Origin: an uncultured Anaerolineae bacterium
Lineage (GTDB): Bacteria > Chloroflexota > Anaerolineae > Aggregatilineales > Phototrophicaceae
Direction of reading: 5' to 3'
NCBI GenBank assembly: GCA_937944445.1
Contig: CALDYP010000046.1
Coordinates: 1-64,000, forward strand
Length of the DNA stretch: 64,000 nt
Part shown: positions 55,121 to 63,542 of the stretch, piece by piece
Layout of the letters: each line of letters opens with the position of its first letter
Numbering within the stretch: the stretch's first letter is position 1
Translations under genes and position numbers: made by a program
Notes under the pieces: model-generated
Seen by the model: the letters and a program-made list of their open reading frames with translations, nothing else
What the model was told of the DNA's origin: nothing
The model's database searches: none

Positions 55121-56329
55121 ATGTCCGGCATTGTCACAATCGCCAAAAACAGAGAAAAACCCGTGCGCAACCGCCATCCGTGGGTGTTCAGCGGGGCAGT
55201 TGAGCACATCCGCGGCGCGCGCGATGGCGACATCGTCACCGTGGTAGACAGCGCCGGCGGCTTCCTCGGCGCGGGCTACTTCAACTCTCGATCGCAGATT
55301 CAAGTGCGCCTGCTGACGTGGGTTGAAGAACCGATTGACGAAGCGTGGTGGCGACGCCGCATCCAACAGGCGATGGCGCTGCGTCATGAGCATTTTCCGC
55401 TCACCAAAGCGCCGAGCGGGTTCCGCCTCATCAACGCCGAGAACGACTTCTTGCCCGGTCTTGTGGTGGACGTGTACGGCGAATACCTCGTGCTGCAAGC
55501 GCAGACGCTCTTCATCGACCAGATCAAGCGCGACCTCGCCGAAATCCTGCTAGAAGAGACCCAAGCGCGGGGCATCTACGAGCGCAGCGACATCGACGCG
55601 CGAGGCCGCGAGGGGCTGAAAGACGCAAAGGGCATGCTCGCGGGCGAGCCGCTGCCTGAGACGATTGAAATCGTCGAGGATGGGCGACGCTTTGCCGTCA
55701 ACGTGGCGACTGGCCAAAAGACTGGTTTCTACCTCGATCAGCGCCCGAATCGCTCGCTGCTGCGTGACCTGCTGCTTGCGCGGGTTGGGCCACCCGCTCG
55801 CGTGTTGAACTTGTTCTCGTATACCGGCGGGTTTGGGATCGCTGCCCAACAAGCCGCAGGCAAGGTTACGCAGGTCGTCAACGTCGATTCTTCCGCGGAG
55901 GCCTTGCAGCAAGCCCAAGCCAACAGCCAACGCAGCGGTTTGGACTCGTCGTCAGCTCAATACGTCGAAGCGGACTGCTTCACTTACCTGCGCACGGCAT
56001 GGCAGCAGCACGAACAGTTCGATGTTATCATATGCGACCCGCCCAAGTTCGCGAGCAGCGCCCAACAGGTAGACAAAGCCGCGCGCGGCTACAAAGACCT
56101 CAACCTGCACGCCTTTCGCTTGCTGCGGCAGGGAGGTCTGCTGCTGACCTTCTCGTGCAGCGGGGCAGTCAGCCGCGACTTGTTTCAGAAGATCGTGTTT
56201 GGCGCGCTGGCCGACAGCGGGCGCGATGGGCAAATCCTCGCCCACCTCAGCGCAGGGCCAGATCACCCGGTCGCGCTCACCTTCCCTGAGGGCGAGTACC
56301 TCAAAGGGCTGCTCGTGCGCGTGCTCTAG
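55121..56329 (+). CDS. rlmI: Class I SAM-dependent rRNA cytosine-C5 methyltransferase, RlmI-like
   Basis: Starting at ATG 55121 behind AGGGGG, the 402-residue protein has an N-terminal PUA domain (KPVRNRHPWVFSGAVEHI, GDIVTVVD) and a RlmI-type core. The core includes FYLDQRPNRSLL, the SAM site LNLFSYTGGFGIAAQQA and the motif ICDPPKFA. The final catalytic region LLTFSCSGAVS holds the Cys expected for cytosine-C5 methylation. E. coli RlmI methylates 23S rRNA C1962; the site here is inferred. Convergent with the recombinase-like gene (four-base overlap). Confidence 0.88.
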   Translation: MSGIVTIAKNREKPVRNRHPWVFSGAVEHIRGARDGDIVTVVDSAGGFLGAGYFNSRSQIQVRLLTWVEEPIDEAWWRRRIQQAMALRHEHFPLTKAPSGFRLINAENDFLPGLVVDVYGEYLVLQAQTLFIDQIKRDLAEILLEETQARGIYERSDIDARGREGLKDAKGMLAGEPLPETIEIVEDGRRFAVNVATGQKTGFYLDQRPNRSLLRDLLLARVGPPARVLNLFSYTGGFGIAAQQAAGKVTQVVNVDSSAEALQQAQANSQRSGLDSSSAQYVEADCFTYLRTAWQQHEQFDVIICDPPKFASSAQQVDKAARGYKDLNLHAFRLLRQGGLLLTFSCSGAVSRDLFQKIVFGALADSGRDGQILAHLSAGPDHPVALTFPEGEYLKGLLVRVL

Positions 56330-57267
56330 AACCGCTTCTCTTCTCTGAGCTGACGCTCCAAAAGCTGCTTGATTTTGCCGCTCGTCTCGTGCCACGACGG
56401 GCGGCTGAGGCCCATCTTCTCGCGGATCGCGTCCTCGCTCATCCCCGCGCGCCAGTCGCACACCCCCATCGTCCAGCGCAGATTTTCGAACGACAGCTTG
56501 AACGGCACGCCCGCGCTCACGCCGATGTCTGTCAAGATGTATTCGAGGTTGCGCGTCGTGCAGGTAAAGACCTGACGAGTGGGCTGATACTGCGCAAGGT
56601 AAGCTTCATAGGCGCGCAGCAGCGCTTGACCGAACTCAATGCGCCGCTCTTTGTAGATGTTTTTCACATCGTGCCGCACGATCAACACCGGGCGCTGTCG
56701 GTTGCTCAGGTCAACATCAGCGCGCGTCAAACGGGCGGTTTCGCTCTTCTTGATGCCTGTTTCTACCAGCAATCGGAAGATAAACTCCGGGCGTGTGTCA
56801 GGCTCATCGCCGCGCACCATCTGCCGTGCCGCCTGAATGCAGTCTTCAATCTGCTGCGGCGTCAGCGCCTCAGAGAGCGGGGCCGGCCCAGAGCGCTGAA
56901 GCAGCGGCTTAGCCGGGTCAACAGGCAGAATTTCTAACGTATGCAGCCATTTAAAAAACACTTTTACACTGGTCACGCGGCGCGCGTAGGTCTTGCGGCT
57001 GCACGGCACGCCCCGTTCAAACTCCATCCAGCGCAAAAAGTCGTTAAGCATCTCCGTCGTGTAGACCCCGATCGGCGTATCACGGCCAGTGTGCTCACCG
57101 AGCAGCATCAGATCGCCGATGAAGGCCTTCACCGTGTGTTCGCTCTTGCCTTCCATGCGCAAGGCATCTGCGAACAGCTCAAGCGACGCGCTCAGTGGCG
57201 TTTGCCGCGTCATGTCTTGCGGCTGCTGCGGCTGGTTAGGAAATAAAGCCAATTGTTGATCGCTCAT
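56326..57267 (-). CDS. Tyrosine-recombinase-like protein lacking catalytic residues
   Basis: From ATG 57267 the 313-residue product has a SAM-like core-binding domain (LELFADALRMEGKSEHTVKA, VTSVKVFFKWL) and a C-terminal domain with the integrase fold. Key positions differ, however. The first catalytic Arg (GxR-S-E-L) is Lys in GIKKSETARL. The HxxR box is ENLR. The nucleophile Tyr region reads WHETSGKIKQLL without Tyr. It is therefore probably a DNA-binding protein rather than an active recombinase. No att sites or mobile genes flank it. It starts 13 bases after the lipM stop. Confidence 0.82.
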   Translation of the reverse strand: MSDQQLALFPNQPQQPQDMTRQTPLSASLELFADALRMEGKSEHTVKAFIGDLMLLGEHTGRDTPIGVYTTEMLNDFLRWMEFERGVPCSRKTYARRVTSVKVFFKWLHTLEILPVDPAKPLLQRSGPAPLSEALTPQQIEDCIQAARQMVRGDEPDTRPEFIFRLLVETGIKKSETARLTRADVDLSNRQRPVLIVRHDVKNIYKERRIEFGQALLRAYEAYLAQYQPTRQVFTCTTRNLEYILTDIGVSAGVPFKLSFENLRWTMGVCDWRAGMSEDAIREKMGLSRPSWHETSGKIKQLLERQLREEKRF

Positions 57268-57280
57268 ACTGCTGCACTTT

Positions 57281-58090
57281 CTAGCGTTTGTTCGTCCAAG
57301 TTGGATCAAGGTAGGTTTCGGCGCGGGCTGCCATTGCGGCCAGCTCTTCATCCGTCAGCACGCCTTCAGAGAATGCAACGTCAAACGCCCGCTCAAACCC
57401 AACAATCACCGCGCTGGTGGCTTCTTCGTAGCTCACCGAACGGCCTAGCGCCGCCTCTAGGGTGGTCGCGCGCGTGCGGACGTGCGAACGGGCGGCATCA
57501 CGCGCTTCATCGCTCTCGTAGGGCAGCACGTCACAAATGCGCGTGATGTCACCCGACAAGGGCAGCGTCCCATGCTGGAGCAAGCCTGCACGCCGCCGCA
57601 CCTGCGCGCTGCCGATGAGCTTGCGCCCGTGAACCGTAACTTCGTAGTGCGACGGCACTTCAAAGCAGACCGGCCCGGTGCGCGCGCCGCGTGGGCTGGC
57701 TTTCTCGCTCTGCGGCGTCAAGCCAAGTATCATGAGCGCTTCCATCAGTCCGCGGCTGATACGGCGATAACTCTCGATGATGTCCCCCTGCGCAATCTCA
57801 TCGTCCAGCGGAAGGGTCAAGCTGTAAGTCAGTTCATCCCCGTGCAGGATGGCCTTGCCGCCTGTGGGGCGGCGCACGACATCCCAGCCGCGCGCACGCA
57901 GCCGCTCCCAGTCAACATCAGCGCTCGTCTGGCCATACCCTAGCGACAGACAGAACGGATCCCAACTGTAGAGGCGCAAGGTTGGCAGGCGCGCCTTGCT
58001 GGACACTGATTCAAGCAGCGTTTCGTCAATTGCCATGTTACATGCGCCATTGTGCGGCGTGCGCTCAACGATCAACTGCCATTGACGCAT
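57281..58090 (-). CDS. lipM: Octanoyltransferase LipM-like / lipoate-protein ligase A family
   Basis: From ATG 58090 (GAGGT five bases upstream) the 269-residue protein has the BPL/LplA fold: NMAIDETLLE, RRPTGGKAILHGDELTYSL and the lysine site HGRKLIGSAQVRRRAGLLQHGTL. A Cys in GPVCFEVPSHYEV matches the acyl-accepting Cys of LipM octanoyltransferases and is not found in true ligases, so I favour LipM. It transfers octanoyl from ACP to lipoyl domains. Nearby lipA is absent. Confidence 0.85.
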   Translation of the reverse strand: MRQWQLIVERTPHNGACNMAIDETLLESVSSKARLPTLRLYSWDPFCLSLGYGQTSADVDWERLRARGWDVVRRPTGGKAILHGDELTYSLTLPLDDEIAQGDIIESYRRISRGLMEALMILGLTPQSEKASPRGARTGPVCFEVPSHYEVTVHGRKLIGSAQVRRRAGLLQHGTLPLSGDITRICDVLPYESDEARDAARSHVRTRATTLEAALGRSVSYEEATSAVIVGFERAFDVAFSEGVLTDEELAAMAARAETYLDPTWTNKR

Positions 58091-58152
58091 ATACGACCTC
58101 ACCCTATACTCACTTTATGACCTATTTTAACGGCAGAAATGTGTAAAAACAA

Positions 58153-59427
58153 ATGTTCGAACCTTCGAGCAACGATGAGCCGACCATCCGAGGGACGCAG
58201 GCAGGCGGCATGCCCACCGAACCCTCGCTACCGAAGGCCGTACCACCGACGGTTTACAGCACACGCTCTTACTCCACCCATCGCACGACGCCGCCCCCAC
58301 CGCCCCTGCCAGTCCGCCCTACCCCCACGCGCGACCGCACACGACGCAGGCGGCGCAGCGGCGGCCTTGCCGAGTGGGCATGGGTGATCGTAGCAGTGGC
58401 GATGGTGGCTGTCGTCATCCTTTCCAGCCTGAGCGTCGTCGTCGCCATCCGCGCCAACGCGCTGCCACAAGAGGTCATCCCGACTGCCGACATCGCGGCG
58501 ATACTGCCAACTGCGGTAATCGCAGACAGCATCGGCGGCGGCTCGCAGTTCCTCGCCGAGTCGCTTATCATGCCTGACGGCAGCAACATTCGCCTCACGC
58601 CGTGGGATGGGCACTCGCGGTTCACCTTCGTGCTCGCCGGGCTTGACCGCCGCCCCGGCGAGCGCGGCCTCGCCTATCGCACCGACAGCATGATGCTCAT
58701 CAGCATCGACCCCGTGAGCCAGTCTATCGGCGTTTTGAGCATTCCGCGCGACCTCTACGTGCAGATTCCGGGCTACACGAGCCTACAGCGCGTCAACACG
58801 CCGATGGTGTTCGGCGAGACACGCCAGCCCGGCTACGGCCCCACCCTGCTCATGCAGACCGTCCAGCTCAACCTCGGCATTCGCGTACATGATTATGTCG
58901 TGGTGGATTTTCAAGCTTTCATCGACATCATCGACGCCATCGGCGGCATCCAAGTCACCACCGACTACACCATCAACGACCGCACATTCCCCGATCTGGC
59001 CTACGGCTACGATCCTTTCTATCTGCCGGCTGGCACGCACCAGCTCAACGGCTACAACGCGCTGCGCTTCGCCCGCACTCGTCACGGTGACAGCGACATC
59101 GCCCGCGCCCGCCGCCAGCAGCAGACCCTGCTTGCCATCCGTGACCGCATCCTGAACTTCGGTCAGCTTCCCGCGTTGATCGGCCAAGCGCCCACCATCT
59201 GGCAATCCCTCTCGAACAACGTCTACACAGGTTTAACGTTCGAGCAGATCATCCAGCTTGCGCTGTATGTGAAGGATATCCCAGCGGAGAACATCCGCAT
59301 GGGCGTGATCAACTTCGACTACTTGATCCCATACACGACCCCCGACGGCGCATCCGTGTTGGTTCCTAATCGCGCAGCGCTCGGCAATCTGATGGTGCAG
59401 GTGTTTGGGGCCAGCTACACCCAGTAA
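58153..59427 (+). CDS. LCP (LytR-CpsA-Psr) family protein
   Basis: The 424-residue protein has a long Pro/Thr/Arg-rich cytoplasmic N-terminus (1-70, ending RTRRRRRSG), one membrane helix (about 75-98) and an extracellular LCP domain. Signature segments are FTFVLAGLDRRPGE, YRTDSMMLISID (R176, D178), LSIPRDLYVQIPG (R199, D200), LNGYNALRFARTRHGDSDIARARRQQ. LCP enzymes attach polyprenyl-linked glycans to peptidoglycan or other surface carriers. It may complete transfer of polysaccharides such as those from the 13486-18907 cluster. Divergent from lipM with a 62-base gap. Confidence 0.93.
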   Translation: MFEPSSNDEPTIRGTQAGGMPTEPSLPKAVPPTVYSTRSYSTHRTTPPPPPLPVRPTPTRDRTRRRRRSGGLAEWAWVIVAVAMVAVVILSSLSVVVAIRANALPQEVIPTADIAAILPTAVIADSIGGGSQFLAESLIMPDGSNIRLTPWDGHSRFTFVLAGLDRRPGERGLAYRTDSMMLISIDPVSQSIGVLSIPRDLYVQIPGYTSLQRVNTPMVFGETRQPGYGPTLLMQTVQLNLGIRVHDYVVVDFQAFIDIIDAIGGIQVTTDYTINDRTFPDLAYGYDPFYLPAGTHQLNGYNALRFARTRHGDSDIARARRQQQTLLAIRDRILNFGQLPALIGQAPTIWQSLSNNVYTGLTFEQIIQLALYVKDIPAENIRMGVINFDYLIPYTTPDGASVLVPNRAALGNLMVQVFGASYTQ

Positions 59428-59446
59428 AACCACTCTCACTGTCCAT

Positions 59447-59482
59447 AAAAAAAGAACCGCACGAGAGAAATTTCTCGTGCGG
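59447..59482 (-). terminator. Strong rho-independent terminator of the structured RNA
   Basis: On the minus strand CCGCACGAGA pairs perfectly with TCTCGTGCGG (6-base loop), followed by TTCTTTTTTT. There is no T-run on the plus side, so it ends the minus-strand RNA. Confidence 0.85.
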
Positions 59483-59671
59483 CTTAGATAAGGCCGACCT
59501 GCCATGCCGTGTGACGTTAACCTGTGAGACCTGCTATGCAGGTGGGAGTCCTGAGAGGCGGTTTGGTCTTGGCTGCTCGAGCCTATCACCTGAGTGCCTT
59601 ACGCAGAATCCCGATTTGAGAGAGTGTTGGCCCGCAGTGTTCGTCACGTCATCACTAACATCGCAGGTGAG
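59447..59671 (-). ncRNA. ssrS: Candidate 6S RNA
   Basis: This roughly 225-base unit between aspS and the LCP gene has its own promoter and terminator and no coding frame. It folds as a long rod. Closing stems are ACCTGC/GCAGGT and GTGACG/CGTCAC. A large central bubble follows, whose 3' side carries a small hairpin (ACCTGC-ATA-GCAGGT). The apical arm is GGGA-TTCTG/CAGGA-C-TCCC, then AGGC/GCCT, GGT/ACC and GGCT/AGCC. This is the architecture of 6S RNA, which mimics an open promoter and binds sigma-70 RNA polymerase. The identification rests on structure, not a database match; another structured RNA is possible. Confidence 0.6.
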
Positions 59672-59676
59672 CCTTT

Positions 59677-59705
59677 TTTATACCATCTTCGCTGGCAGAC
59701 GTCTA
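59677..59705 (-). promoter_or_regulatory. Promoter of the candidate 6S RNA
   Basis: The minus strand has TAGACG, a 17-base spacer and TGG-TATAAA. Predicted start is near 59670, at the beginning of the closing stem. Confidence 0.65.
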
Positions 59706-59733
59706 GCTGTAATCTGTCACAAGTTGCCCACGA

Positions 59734-61551
59734 TCACTGCGGCTGAGAGGTTTTCTTCGCTTCCGGCAGCACAACGCGGATGTGAAGCTCCTCAAGCTGC
59801 GCAGGATCAACCTCACTAGGGGCGTGCGCCATCGCATCGGAGCCGGTTTGTGTCTTGGGGAACGCAATCACCTCGCGGATGTTCGGCTCGCCTGCTAACA
59901 GCGCCACCACACGATCTAGCCCCCACGCACAGCCCCCATGCGGCGGAACCCCGTACTCAAACGCCTCAACAATGTGCCCGAACTGCTCCATGGCGTGCTC
60001 CATCGTCTGGCCGATCAACGGGAAGATCTTCTTCTGAAGCTCACGGTCATGAATGCGGATTGATCCACCAACCACCTCATGGCCGTTGCAAGCGAGATCG
60101 TATTGGCTGCCGCGCGCTGCCCCCGGATCGGTGTCGAGCAGGTGCACATCTTCCGGCATAGGCATCGTGAACATGTGCTGCGACGGATCCCAACGCTGGT
60201 TTTCCTCGTCCCACAAAAACATCGGGAAGTCGATGATCCACACGAACGACAGCACATTCGGGTCAGTCAACTTCATCTGCTCAGCCAGATGCCGCCGCAG
60301 CGTATCCGTCACGTCCCAGCACACTTCGCGTTTGTCGCTCAAGAACAGCAGCAGATCGCCCGGCTCAGCGCCAACGCGCTCAAACAACGCCAGCTTCTGC
60401 TCGACGGTGAAGTACTTGCCAATTGGGCCGCGCACTTCCTCAGATTCGTTGAGCGGCAGCGCCATCCACGCGAGGCCCTTCGCGCCGGCGCTCTTGGCCA
60501 CCTGCTCCAGCTCCGCCAAGATCTGCCGCTGGCGCGTCCCGCTCACGTCTGACGTGTACTTGGGCACACGGATCACCTTAATCGGCTTGCCTTCTGCGGC
60601 GTTGTTCACGAACACCGGAAACGCGCTGTGTGATGCAATGTCCGTGACATCGTGGGCGCGCATGTCATAGCGAATGTCGGGCTTGTCGCTGCCGTACAGT
60701 TCCATCGCGTCCTTGTAGAGCAAGCGCGGGAACGGCGTCTGATAGATCGTCTTGTCGGGCGCAACGTGGGTCACAAGGTCGATCATCAACTTTTCCATCA
60801 AGCTAATCACGTCCTCGCGCTCGACAAAGCTCATCTCAAGGTCAAGCTGGGTGAACTCAAGCTGCCGCTGGCCGCGCAAATCTTCATCGCGAAAGCAGCG
60901 CGCAATTTGAAAATACTTCTCATACCCGGCCACCATCAGAAGCTGCTTAAGTTGTTGGGGCGACTGCGGCAGCGCGTAGAATTTGCCGGGCTGAAGGCGG
61001 CTGGGCACGAGGAAATCACGCGCGCCTTCTGGCGTCGTCTTGAACAAGATCGGCGTTTCGATCTCGACAAAGCCTTCACGATCCAGCCAATCGCGGATGA
61101 ACTTCACCGCCTTGTGCCTCAGGATGATGTTCTTCTGCATCCGTGCACGCCGTAGATCAAGATAGCGATAGCGCATGCGCAGCGCTTCATCTGTCTCTGA
61201 CTCTTGATTCAAGTAGAACGGCGGCGTCTTGCTCTCAGTCAAGATGTTCAAGGCTGAGACGGCCACTTCTACTTGGCCGGTCGCCAAGTCAGGGTTGGCT
61301 GTGCCTGCTGGCCGCAGCCGCACCACGCCGATCACCTGCACCACATACTCGCTGCGAACACGGCTAGCTGTGTCGTGGGCCGCCTCTGCCTCAGCGCGAT
61401 CGACCACGATCTGCGTGATGCCCCAACGGTCGCGCAGGTCAATAAAGATCAGTCCCCCTTGATCCCGACGACGATGAACCCAACCGGCCAGCGTTACCTG
61501 TTGGCCTGCATGCTGCTCACGCAGTTCGCCGCATGTGTGCGTCTTCATCAT
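59734..61551 (-). CDS. aspS: Aspartyl-tRNA synthetase
   Basis: This 605-residue bacterial-type class-II synthetase has an N-terminal anticodon-binding OB fold (LAGWVHRRRDQGGLIFIDLRDRWG). Motif 2 is FRDEDLRGQRQLEFTQLDLEMSF, then comes the GAD insertion, and motif 3 is GLDRVVALLAGEPNIREVIAFPKT. Length is typical. The start may be either of two adjacent ATGs (61551, 61548). Whether it also charges tRNA-Asn cannot be told here. A structured-RNA gene follows its stop. Confidence 0.97.
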   Translation of the reverse strand: MMKTHTCGELREQHAGQQVTLAGWVHRRRDQGGLIFIDLRDRWGITQIVVDRAEAEAAHDTASRVRSEYVVQVIGVVRLRPAGTANPDLATGQVEVAVSALNILTESKTPPFYLNQESETDEALRMRYRYLDLRRARMQKNIILRHKAVKFIRDWLDREGFVEIETPILFKTTPEGARDFLVPSRLQPGKFYALPQSPQQLKQLLMVAGYEKYFQIARCFRDEDLRGQRQLEFTQLDLEMSFVEREDVISLMEKLMIDLVTHVAPDKTIYQTPFPRLLYKDAMELYGSDKPDIRYDMRAHDVTDIASHSAFPVFVNNAAEGKPIKVIRVPKYTSDVSGTRQRQILAELEQVAKSAGAKGLAWMALPLNESEEVRGPIGKYFTVEQKLALFERVGAEPGDLLLFLSDKREVCWDVTDTLRRHLAEQMKLTDPNVLSFVWIIDFPMFLWDEENQRWDPSQHMFTMPMPEDVHLLDTDPGAARGSQYDLACNGHEVVGGSIRIHDRELQKKIFPLIGQTMEHAMEQFGHIVEAFEYGVPPHGGCAWGLDRVVALLAGEPNIREVIAFPKTQTGSDAMAHAPSEVDPAQLEELHIRVVLPEAKKTSQPQ

Positions 61552-61701
61552 GGTCTATCATGCTCCTGAGTGTCGGCTTGTTCGCGTTTCTGATTGTAAC
61601 GCACATCCCGCAGCGCGAGAAGACGATGCGCCAGAAATCGCTATACCCACACTGCCCCAGTCTCAGCTATGATCACAGCACAGTCAACACAAGGTAACGG
61701 T

Positions 61702-61950
61702 ATGTCAAAGTTCAGTCAGGGGTGGTGGTGGCGCATTTTTGCCGCCGACTTTTCCTTCAGCAAGCGCCAGTTAGGGCAGCTTCTGCTTGTCAGTGGGCTG
61801 CTGTTGGGCGCTGCCATTCTCGCAATTGACCTGATCGACATCGGGCGTGAAGGTGGCATCGGCCCAGCACAGCGCGCCGCGTTGATCGTCTGCGGCGTGG
61901 TCGCCCTGCTCGGCCTCACTTTGATCCCACTAGGAGATGACCCCGCGTGA
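61702..61950 (+). CDS. Small two-helix membrane protein, unknown function
   Basis: Starting at ATG 61702 (AAGG seven bases upstream; an in-frame ATG at 61669 is less likely), the 82-residue protein has an aromatic N-terminus (SKFSQGWWWRIFAADF). Two membrane helices follow at about 25-42 and 57-75. Its stop overlaps the start of the glycosyltransferase-like gene, so the two may form a membrane complex. No family recognised. Confidence 0.7.
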   Translation: MSKFSQGWWWRIFAADFSFSKRQLGQLLLVSGLLLGAAILAIDLIDIGREGGIGPAQRAALIVCGVVALLGLTLIPLGDDPA

Positions 61951-63533
61951 CCTTGCTGCCACGTGTCCAAACTGGGTTTTACGCGGGCGCGTTCCTCATT
62001 TTAGGGTTTGCGCTCGTCATTTACGCCCTCTATGCAGTGAACTTGATGCAGTTTCCCTTTGATTACGATCAAGGGGAAGGGTTTGAACTCGTGGACAGCA
62101 TCATGCTGGCGCGCGGTGAAAGCCCCTATCGCAGCGTTGAGGAGTTCCCCTTCTACGCCAGCAACTACCCACCGTTGTACCACGTGCTAGCGATCCCGTT
62201 CGTGTGGGCGTTCGGCCCAGAGTACTGGTATGGCCGCCTGCTGAGCTTCCTCTCGACGCTTGTCACCGCCAGTGTGATCGGTTATACCGTGTGGCGCGAG
62301 ACCAAGCATTGGCCTGTGGCTGCTCTCGCAGGCCTCGCCTTCCTCAGCGCAAACACGGTCTACCACATCGGGCCGCTGTTCCGCCAGCATATCAGCATGG
62401 TGATGTTCGAGACGCTGGCGGTTGTTGTGCTGTGGCGCGCTTTCCCCAAGCGAGACACGCGCGGCGTTGCGCTCGGTTTCTTCCTGCTCATCTGTGCTGG
62501 CTATACGAAACAACTCGCGGCCATCACAGCCGTCGCCGTGGTCTTGTGGCTGTTCGTGCAGAATCCGCGCCGCGCCATCTTGTGGACAATCGGCTTTGGC
62601 ATCGCTGGCGGCGCGATCTTCCTGTGGCTGACGTGGATCACAGACGGGGAGTGGTGGCGGCAGACCATCGTCGCCAACGTCGGCGGCATCAACGCCGTGC
62701 AGGTTTTCGCCCTGTTCAACCTCTACTGGAAGCTCTACGGCTTTTTGATCGTCCCGGCAGTGTTGTGGGTCGCTTATGAGCTTTACTTCAGCCGCATCTC
62801 GCTCATCAGCGTGTGGTTCGTGGTGTCGCTGCTCTTGGGCGGCAGCGCTAGCGGCACATGGGGCGGCGGTGACAGTTACTTCGCCACGTCGATTGCCGCC
62901 TTGTGCATGGTCAGCGGCTTCCTGCTTGGGCGTCTCGCCAACGGAGCGCTTACCTTCCCCGACAACGTCTACAGCCGCCTGCTGCGCCCACTGAGTCGAT
63001 TTGCGCCCACCCTCTTCGCCGCCGCCGCGCTGATCGTGCCGTTGCTCTACCTCGGCTATGGCCGCGCCACGTTCAAGATGCCCACAGACGGCGCGTTCGC
63101 GCCGCTGGCGCAGGCGCTGAACGTCCAGCCGAATGCGCTCGGTCGCTTCTACGACAGCGCTGGCTACGACGTGGGCGGCTACGCGCAGATCGGGCACTTC
63201 ACCACCCCAGAGGACATCGCCAACGGCTTCCGCATCGTTGAACTCATCCGCAGCAGCGAACAGCCCACCCTCAGCGAAGAAGCGGGTTTCAGCCTCGTCG
63301 CAGGCCGCGACGTCATCACCAACCCTACTCAACTGCTGAACTTGTGGCGCGCCGGCCAGTTCGATGGCAGCACGCTGATCGAGATGATCGACGCGCGCGC
63401 GTTCGCGTTCATCGTGCTGCGCGCCCGCTTCTACCCTGACCCTGTCCTGATCGCCATCGACACGCACTACGAGCTGGATCAGATCATCCCAATGAACGGC
63501 TTCAACTACGAAATTTTGCGCCCACGAGATTAG
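61947..63533 (+). CDS. Polytopic membrane glycosyltransferase (GT-C fold, PMT/GT39-like)
   Basis: This 528-residue protein starts at GTG 61947. About ten membrane helices and a large first loop with FDYDQGEGFELVDSIMLARGESPYRS precede a YPPLYHVLAIPF segment. Acidic residues in this first loop are the catalytic hallmark of GT-C enzymes that use polyprenyl-phosphate sugars. The C-terminal third (after about 390) is soluble, presumably extracellular. It may mannosylate lipids or proteins such as the Thr/Pro-rich surface proteins of this genome; that link is inferred. Confidence 0.8.
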   Translation: MTLLPRVQTGFYAGAFLILGFALVIYALYAVNLMQFPFDYDQGEGFELVDSIMLARGESPYRSVEEFPFYASNYPPLYHVLAIPFVWAFGPEYWYGRLLSFLSTLVTASVIGYTVWRETKHWPVAALAGLAFLSANTVYHIGPLFRQHISMVMFETLAVVVLWRAFPKRDTRGVALGFFLLICAGYTKQLAAITAVAVVLWLFVQNPRRAILWTIGFGIAGGAIFLWLTWITDGEWWRQTIVANVGGINAVQVFALFNLYWKLYGFLIVPAVLWVAYELYFSRISLISVWFVVSLLLGGSASGTWGGGDSYFATSIAALCMVSGFLLGRLANGALTFPDNVYSRLLRPLSRFAPTLFAAAALIVPLLYLGYGRATFKMPTDGAFAPLAQALNVQPNALGRFYDSAGYDVGGYAQIGHFTTPEDIANGFRIVELIRSSEQPTLSEEAGFSLVAGRDVITNPTQLLNLWRAGQFDGSTLIEMIDARAFAFIVLRARFYPDPVLIAIDTHYELDQIIPMNGFNYEILRPRD

Positions 63534-63542
63534 GAGCACCCC

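Noticed and set aside
56326-57267. Integrase gene as evidence of a genomic island
   Set aside because: Catalytic residues are missing, the adjacent tRNA is 50 kb away, and there are no att repeats or base-composition change visible.
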